Assembly (NCBI GenBank): GCA_037176885.1
Contig: JAWWNJ010000247.1
Coordinates: 1-64,000, forward strand
DNA: 64,000 bases
Direction: 5' to 3'
From: Favolaschia claudopus
Taxonomy: Eukaryota; Basidiomycota; Agaricomycetes; Agaricales; Mycenaceae
Shown piece after piece: positions 58,201 through 64,000 of this stretch. Below the pieces are notes generated by a model. It did not search any database. It was not told where the DNA came from and was given only the letters and a program-made list of their open reading frames with translations. A program made the translations under genes and the position numbers. Numbering within the stretch: position 1 is the first letter of the stretch; every line of letters begins with the position of its first letter.

Positions 58201-59462
58201 GTTATCGAGGACCGTTCCTCGGAGGGGATGGGGAGGAGGTACCAAGACGAGCCCTTCTTTGTATAGCTCAAGCGCCTCGTCCAGCACACCGCAACCACCG
58301 TCTTTGAGGTACCGAGTTTGGATTGAACCTGCTAGGTTATTCAGAACGGCTGCGCGATGAGGGTGTGCTCCAGGACACAACGCAAGAGCAGCTCTATAAA
58401 GCTCTATTGCATCGTTCAGATCATGAGGGTCCCCTTCTACTAGAAACTGAACCCGGATCGCATTCGCCAAATTTATCAACACCACATCTCGTTCAGGATG
58501 CGATGAAGGACATGCAGCGAGCGCTCGCCTATGCAGCGCGATCGCATCGTTCAGGTCGTTCCCAGTTCCCTGTACTTGGAAGCGGAGGCGGAGAGCGCGA
58601 CCGAGATCATCAAGAGATGACATGCGACTGCCGGTGCTCAGAAGAGAGATAGCTTCTCGATGGAGACTAATCGCCTCCTCGAGGTATTCAAAATCTCCCT
58701 GCTGTTCAAACCGCAGTCGGAGTGCGCAACCAAGGTAGTAGAGTGCCGTGGTGCGCTCAGGATGCAGAGGAGAGTCGGGACATAGGGAAAGAGCTTCTCG
58801 GTGAAGGTTGATGGCTTCTTGGAAATCGTCTATGCTCCCCGTTTGTTCAGCGCGGATTCGGATGGCCAAACCCAGGTTGTTGAGACATGTAGGGTGGATC
58901 GCGAGGGGCACAGGACATAATTCGAGGACCTCCCTGTGCAGAGTGATGGCCTCGTCGAGGTCGGCGGCGTTGCCTTGCGCGCAGAACCGCGACTGAACGG
59001 CGTTTGCCAACTTCATGAGAGCGGATGCATGATCAGGATGGGTGCTGGGATACAACGCGAGTTGTTCTCGGCGTCGTTCGACCGCATGATCCAAGTCCTT
59101 TGGTTCAGATTCCTCGCGTTGTACGGGGTTTTGCGTAGGCAATGCCTGCTATCGTCGAACGTAAGTCGTCGTGTTGATTTGTATAAAACAGAACCTTTCA
59201 CCGCTATATAATCATCCTCAGCATCCAGAGGTAAGTTGATTGCGTCCGTCTCCGGGAGTGAACCTGGCACCAGCGGGGTTTCTATGTCCTACAAATCCCG
59301 TAAGTAAGGCCACCGAGACCATGAACAAACCGTTGGAATTCTGACTTTTTCCGAGTCGGTCGCTACTGTGTTAATATTTTCGGATCCCGGGGCTTGGTGC
59401 TGCGGAAGCAAGAGCCCGAGAACGTATGCAAGCCAAGCGGTAAGGAGATCGAGTATATCCAT
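55206..59462 (-). CDS. TPR-CHAT protein (caspase-like peptidase domain) with hydrophobic N terminus
   Basis: Five exons (59346-59462, 59202-59288, 56248-59145, 55492-56186, 55206-55425) encode 1338 residues with no frame breaks. The N terminus MDILDLLTAWLAYVLGLLLP is a likely membrane anchor or signal. From about residue 85 to 750 run more than a dozen tandem 50-residue TPR-like repeats built on LDEAI-LHREALALCP and LNNLA-AIQTRFEQQGD. A linker leads to a C-terminal CHAT domain: RRLWWCPTGALTFLPLHAAG, then VVHFACHG (His near 1172) and LAFLSACETAKGD (Cys near 1233), then VVATMWTIQDEDGPKIAN and LHYAVRKLREEPGVSFKRW. Both catalytic residues of a clan-CD peptidase are present, so activity is plausible. 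Family role in fungi is unknown. The first ATG at 59462 was chosen because both short upstream exons splice in phase. Confidence 0.88.
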
Positions 59463-59948
59463 GAGCGAAGATGAGGGGAGAAGACAGAACGCAGTCGCAG
59501 GTTAAAGTACTCTTCATGTGAGGGACCTGACGAGAAGCATATGTCACTGTCGCGCTGGAGGAGAGCGGAAAGTAGCATGGGCAGGTGTGTATTAATGAAA
59601 GAATGCCAGTGTGGTCTTGGATCAAAAGGTGTGCAGAACATCGTGTCTTCAGTGCAGTTCTGGGCTTCCTTAGTTCAAGAACTTCAAGCTTGAGTGCTGG
59701 CATGCCAATGCAAAGTTCAAGCTTCAGGTTTCAATCGAGGGCAATGAAAATGGTGCTGGTTGACTTGCGGGGCAATACATACTCGAGATCTAGCATCATA
59801 GCCCATTCTGTAAGGCGTCATGAGTACACGAACGCAAAGCGTATCAGTAGGTTTGAGTCCAAGAGCAATTTGAAGGAAGAGATTGAGTCACACTGTGACC
59901 CGACGCGCCTGACGCGTCAACAAAGTACAACACCACATTGACACCACC

Positions 59949-60906
59949 ATGAGCACCGTTCACGATGAGCAGCAATACCTCGACCTCATCCGGCGCGTCC
60001 TCGACACGGGTGCTCCACGACCAGATAGAACAGGCACAGGCACCATCTCCCTCTTCGCCCCACCCTCTTTTCGTTTCTCTCTCGCTGACAACACCCTCCC
60101 CTTGCTAACCACCAAACGGACCTTCCTTCGCGGCATCATCGAAGAACTTCTTTGGTTTGTGCGCGGTGCAACCGACTCGACTCTCCTCGCCGCCAAAGGC
60201 GTGAAAATCTGGGACGGGAACGGCTCAGCCGCCTTCCTCGAGTCGCGCGGACTCGGACATCGCCGGGAGGGCGATCTCGGGCCAGTATATGGCTTCCAAT
60301 GGCGGCATTTCGGTGCCAAGTACGTCGATTGCGATAAGGACTATGCCGGGGAAGGCGTCGACCAGCTGAGGGAGTGCATTCGGAAAATCAAAAGCGATCC
60401 AACGGATCGTCGTATAATATTGAGCGCGTGGAACCCTGCGGGTTCGTTCATCTCGAACATTTTGCGAGGCAAAACACTGACATGTAGCAGACATCCCGCA
60501 CATGGCCCTCCCGCCCTGCCACATGATGTGCCAGTTCTACGTCCACCTTCCCCCAGCATCGTCACCCGCCGGAAAGCCAAAGCTCTCATGCCTGATGTTC
60601 CAGCGCTCAGCAGACCTTGGCCTCGGAATCCCGTTCAACATCGCGTCGTACGCGCTGCTCACGCACATGATTGCACAAGTGACGGGCACCGTCGCACACG
60701 AACTCATCATACAGCTGGGTGACGCCCATGTATACCGAGACCACGTCGATGCGCTCGAGATACAGCTCACCCGCACACCAAAACCGTTCCCCAAGTTACG
60801 GTGGGCACGGGAAAATATCGACGATATCGAGGCGTTCGAGTATGCCGATTTTGTTGTGGAAGGGTATGAGTGTCATCCGAGTATACCGATGAAGATGAGC
60901 GTGTAG
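59949..60906 (+). CDS. TMP1: thymidylate synthase
   Basis: Makes dTMP from dUMP with methylene-tetrahydrofolate. Two exons (59949-60441, 60491-60906) give 302 residues. Visible motifs: [20 protein letters not shown] (phosphate-binding Arg loop), [56 protein letters not shown] with the nucleophile Cys near 174, [20 protein letters not shown], and [17 protein letters not shown]. Length and all catalytic blocks are normal. The start [19 protein letters not shown] lies just after a 480-base interval shared with the divergent TPR-CHAT gene. Confidence 0.96.
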
Positions 60907-61106
60907 ATTTCTTGCTGGTAGGGCGCGTGTATTTTTCAGCTCTATATGTGGATGTAAATGTAGCTTCAGTTCCAGACATTGGTTGCCCTAAGCTGCCCTT
61001 CTGCCACTGCAATTGTGCGCAACATGGAAGTCGAGGACAAGTGCGGCCGAAATGAGCAGATCCTTCGGCTTTCTCGGAGTACTCACTTCCCTTTCACTAA
61101 ACCACG

Positions 61107-62192
61107 ATGGTCTTCACAAACCTAAATTCGAATGAAAAGGACGCGTTCTTCTCCCTTCTCGATGAGTGCGCCCAACAAATCTCTTATCCTCCACCCATCC
61201 CATTCCGCCGCCCAGATACTTCGCCTCCCGCCCAGAAATATTCAGCAACTCCGACGCCGATCCCTCTTCCACCGGCGTCGCCTCAGCCGCCGCCGCCGCG
61301 CGCAACGCCCTAACCGCCAACCCAGAAGCCGCATCGAAATTCGGTCTCCGCTCCGTCGGCCAAAAATCAGCATTCTCTGCCGCCGTATGTGGCCTTACGA
61401 CCGACGCGGCCTATCTCACGATTGATGAACCCAATCGACTCAGGCATCGAACCCAGATCTCGCCAATGCAGTTGGGCGACTAGGCACGGCAGCAACGTCA
61501 GCGTCGGCTCCACCGCCCGCACTTCCTCGCCGAGGAACCAGTGAATCCGCCCCTTCACCCTCACCTACTCCTCCAAGCACCACCAATAGTCTCAAATCTG
61601 TCCGCGTAAGTTGCCTTCAACTCGTCTACAACCACTTTATCCTCCGTGTTTATTGGCCGAGACACAAAGAAATTTGGGTCCGACGTCGATACCACATCAG
61701 CCAAGGGCATGTATTCCTCCATTCGCAACGCCGGAAAAGCTCCTCCGCCTTCTGTTCCCCGCGCCCCTGCGGCATTCGCACCCCCGGTGAATAAATGGGG
61801 CCCTCCTCCGACAAGGAGCGCCGTCACCACACCTGCGCAGGAAGAGCCCGAACCTGAACCAGAGCCAGAAGAAGAAGAAGAAGCTGCAGGAGAGTGGGCA
61901 GAGGCGTTATATGACTACGACTCGACGGTAATTGACCACAACTGCTGCAAAACTCGTATCGTGTCTAAGTTGATGTCGATATTTTCTTTTCTCCAGGACC
62001 CAGGCGATCTTCAAATCAGGGCAAATAAAAATGTCTGGGTCACAGAGCGAACTTCGGATGATTGGTGCGTTTTCGTTTTGGTCCTAGTTCACAAGCGGCA
62101 GAAGAAACTGACAATTGACAAACCCCAGGTGGACGGGAGAATTTGAGGGAAAGTCTGGGCTGTTTCCTGCCTCGTATGTCAAGATTTTATAG
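61107..62192 (+). CDS. SH3-domain protein
   Basis: Six exons (61107-61165, 61216-61384, 61444-61605, 61670-61927, 61997-62064, 62129-62192) give 259 residues. The N terminus MVFTNLNSNEKDAFFSLLDE followed by YFASRPEIF is a short helical module. The middle is Ala/Ser/Pro-rich (GTAATSASAPPPALPRR) with a KFGSDVDTTSAKGMYSSIRN block and an acidic EPEPEPEPEEEEEA run. The C-terminal SH3 domain reads AEALYDYDSTDPGDLQIRAN, VWVTERTSDDWWTGEFEGK and SGLFPASYVKIL, with the ALYDY and GLFPASYV signatures intact. Probably binds Pro-rich partners of actin or endocytic machinery; partner unknown. Confidence 0.85.
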
Positions 62193-62466
62193 CAGGTCTT
62201 GTCTCGAAGGTAATTCCTTTTGTACACTGCTAGTACTGTATTATTGTATTCATGTGCAACCATTTGGTGTCCCGTCGATTGAAGAACGACGGGTCGGACG
62301 GTCTGGATGTGTGTTCTCAAGAACAGTCAGCTCAAATAACTTGTCAGCCCAAAGCCTGAGGCCTGAGGTACAATGCGTTCAAATGGGATACTTTTACATA
62401 GAGCTACAAGGATCTGAGGTTGAGAATACATTCTAGCAAATACTGAGCGAGAAGAACAATCGGGAA

Positions 62467-63853
62467 TCATATGGGACCCCCGCATTTCGGGCAGGCCAGC
62501 GCACATTCCTGGCCGGTTTCCTCCAGTTGTATAGGAGTTAGAGTTGAGTCCACCATGGATGTAGTCAAGTCAACGTTGGCTTGCCATGTGTGCGGAACAG
62601 GCGTTCCCTGCCATGCGGAATAAACAAGGCGGCGAGCGTAGACAATATCCTTTGCGTTCCCTACAATCCCAAGCGCAGGAAGAGCCGCTCCCCGCACTAT
62701 CGGCTGCGCAGCGAGTCTAAGCAAATCTGGAGGGATATCCGGCTCGATGTGCTGTGATGCGCGGCACTTCTTCGAACGAGGTTTGGCTTCAACGAATTTG
62801 GACGGCAAGAGGTCGCTATCTGGGAAGCAGGCAAGATGAACGAGAGGATCGGTGGTTGGACCCCAATGACCATGTTCCAGGAGACAGTCGCGATGGTAGA
62901 AACGTCGACAACTCGGTCGAGGGCACATGTGCATAATTCGCAGGGGATTCTTGTCTCTGATGTTATAAGGACAATCACAGAAACAGCCGACTTCCGAGCC
63001 CTTTGAATTGGTAGAGGCATGAAGGACGTAGATTTCGTATCGTGGCGAGGACGTCTTGAAGAAATATCGGTAGAAAAATTCATCGGCAGGTATCGATATT
63101 TGGTCGGGATCATCTTCACGGAATCGGGTAGTTGGAGCAAGAGCTGGTATACATGTTAGCATACTCGTGAATGCCACAGCATACCGGGGGTGAAATCTTA
63201 CCCTCAAATGTTAGAGCAGAGACGATGTCTGAATGGTCGGAATAGATACGTTCAAAGTTGGAGCAATGAGAAGCATGGCTAGTATATGTGCGTTGAGGTC
63301 TGATGAAAAGTATCACAAAGAATAAGCTCACAATCCTTGAATCTTGTAGGAAACTTCCGTCGGGGAATAGAACCAGTTGATTTTCACCCATACCTCCGGG
63401 ATTTGCTGCTTCAGATTTCGCTCAGTCGGAAGCACGCAATCCTAAACAGAGCAGAGAGGCATACCTGTATTGTGTTCAACCGGGTTTTCTTCCTTTGCGG
63501 ACGTGGGTGTCGCACTCCAATAGCCAGTATCTTGACGACCCAGTATTTGTGGGGAGGAAGCTGGGTCCCGACTGCAATGTGGTGCGGAAGAACGGCAGCC
63601 CTGTATAATCCTTGTAAGACGCTTGTTGAGTATGACGATGAAAACCTACGTGTCTCCGAGAGAGAAACGGACTTCCTCGCCATTGTCATCTGTAACTTCG
63701 AGGCAGGCTCAGTATTCGCGTTACGAAATCGTGGAGTGCAACAAAGTTACCTGTAAATTGGCCGTATGGCTCCAATGCTGCAAACTCCTTGACGGTCGGG
63801 ACTGTCCGAGCTCGAGCTGTCGGTTTCCGTTTCTTCTGGCGAGACGTCGACAT
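62467..63853 (-). CDS. BAH domain and PHD-like zinc-finger chromatin protein
   Basis: Six exons (63751-63853, 63650-63695, 63465-63600, 63332-63393, 63202-63278, 62467-63143) give 366 residues. N terminus is basic (STSRQKKRKPTARARTVP). The BAH core is DNGEEVRFSLGDT, HHIAVGTQLPPHKYWVVKIL, QVWVKINWFYSPTEVSY, CSNFERIYSDHSDIVSALT and DPDQISIPADEFFYRYFF. It is followed by a Cys/His cluster, CFCDCPYN, HMCPRPSCRRFYHRDCLLEH, resembling a PHD-type finger. The last residues include CALACPKCGG, another possible zinc ligand set. Such BAH-PHD proteins read nucleosomes or histone tails, and in several fungi BAH readers recognise H3K27 methylation. Which mark this one reads cannot be told. Confidence 0.82.
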
Positions 63854-64000
63854 CTTGTCGGAGGAAAGACGTCGTAGTAGGATAGTCGCAATACATCCAC
63901 CAGGTCCCGCCTCTTAGAACGCCTTCAACGATTCAAAGTTCAAGGATGGAGGGGAAAGAGCTCATGCAATGGACGACGAGAGAACGCGATCGACGTTGAA

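Overview
The window is nuclear DNA from a mushroom-forming basidiomycete (Agaricomycetes). Evidence: nearly every gene is cut by several 45-70 nt GT-AG introns, genes are dense on both strands, and there are lineage-typical families: a FunK1 kinase remnant, a TPR-CHAT protein, an FlbA/Sst2-type RGS protein and an SS18-like low-complexity coactivator. Coding spans were rebuilt by splicing by eye. For most genes the exon lengths sum to an exact multiple of three.

Layout. 0.2-6.7 kb: a UDP-glucuronate decarboxylase (+), an alpha/beta-hydrolase (-) and an unnamed coiled-coil protein (-); all three carry single-base frame breaks, several of them in homopolymers. 7.7-11.6 kb: DEP-RGS regulator and a cytochrome-b5-like MAPR protein (+). 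11.7-12.5 kb: a short conserved unknown (-). 12.6-15.2 kb: gene-poor. 15.2-19.7 kb: Nup120/160 (+). 20.0-22.8 kb: Zn2Cys6 transcription factor (-). 22.8-24.7 kb: long divergent intergenic region. 24.7-33.5 kb: STI1 (+), AP-3 mu (-), a hydrolase-like/SnoaL-like fusion (+), TTI2 (-) and a small secreted protein (-). 34.7-35.1 kb: a complete hAT-type MITE. 35.5-42.8 kb: glucosidase II beta (-), histone H3 copy 1 (+), FGGY pentulose kinase (-), RPS25 (-) and histone H3 copy 2 (+). 43.3-50.0 kb: truncated FunK1 (-), ATP7 (+), a duplicated glucosidase II beta tail, and Mios/Sea4 (-). 50.3-53.2 kb: SS18-like protein (-). 54.1-55.0 kb: RPL8/uL2 (+). 55.2-59.5 kb: TPR-CHAT protein (-). 59.9-62.2 kb: thymidylate synthase (+) and an SH3 protein (+). 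62.5-63.9 kb: BAH-PHD-like protein (-).

Most genes are unrelated housekeeping functions rather than one pathway. Several pairs share short divergent promoters: glucosidase II beta/H3-1, RPS25/H3-2, FunK1 remnant/ATP7 and AP-3 mu/SnoaL fusion. The best candidates for new biology are the two histone H3 genes with altered sequence around K27, the TPR-CHAT protease-like protein with a hydrophobic N terminus, and the MITE with five internal subrepeats. A second theme is recurrent one-base indels in otherwise conserved genes, which look more like assembly errors than decay.
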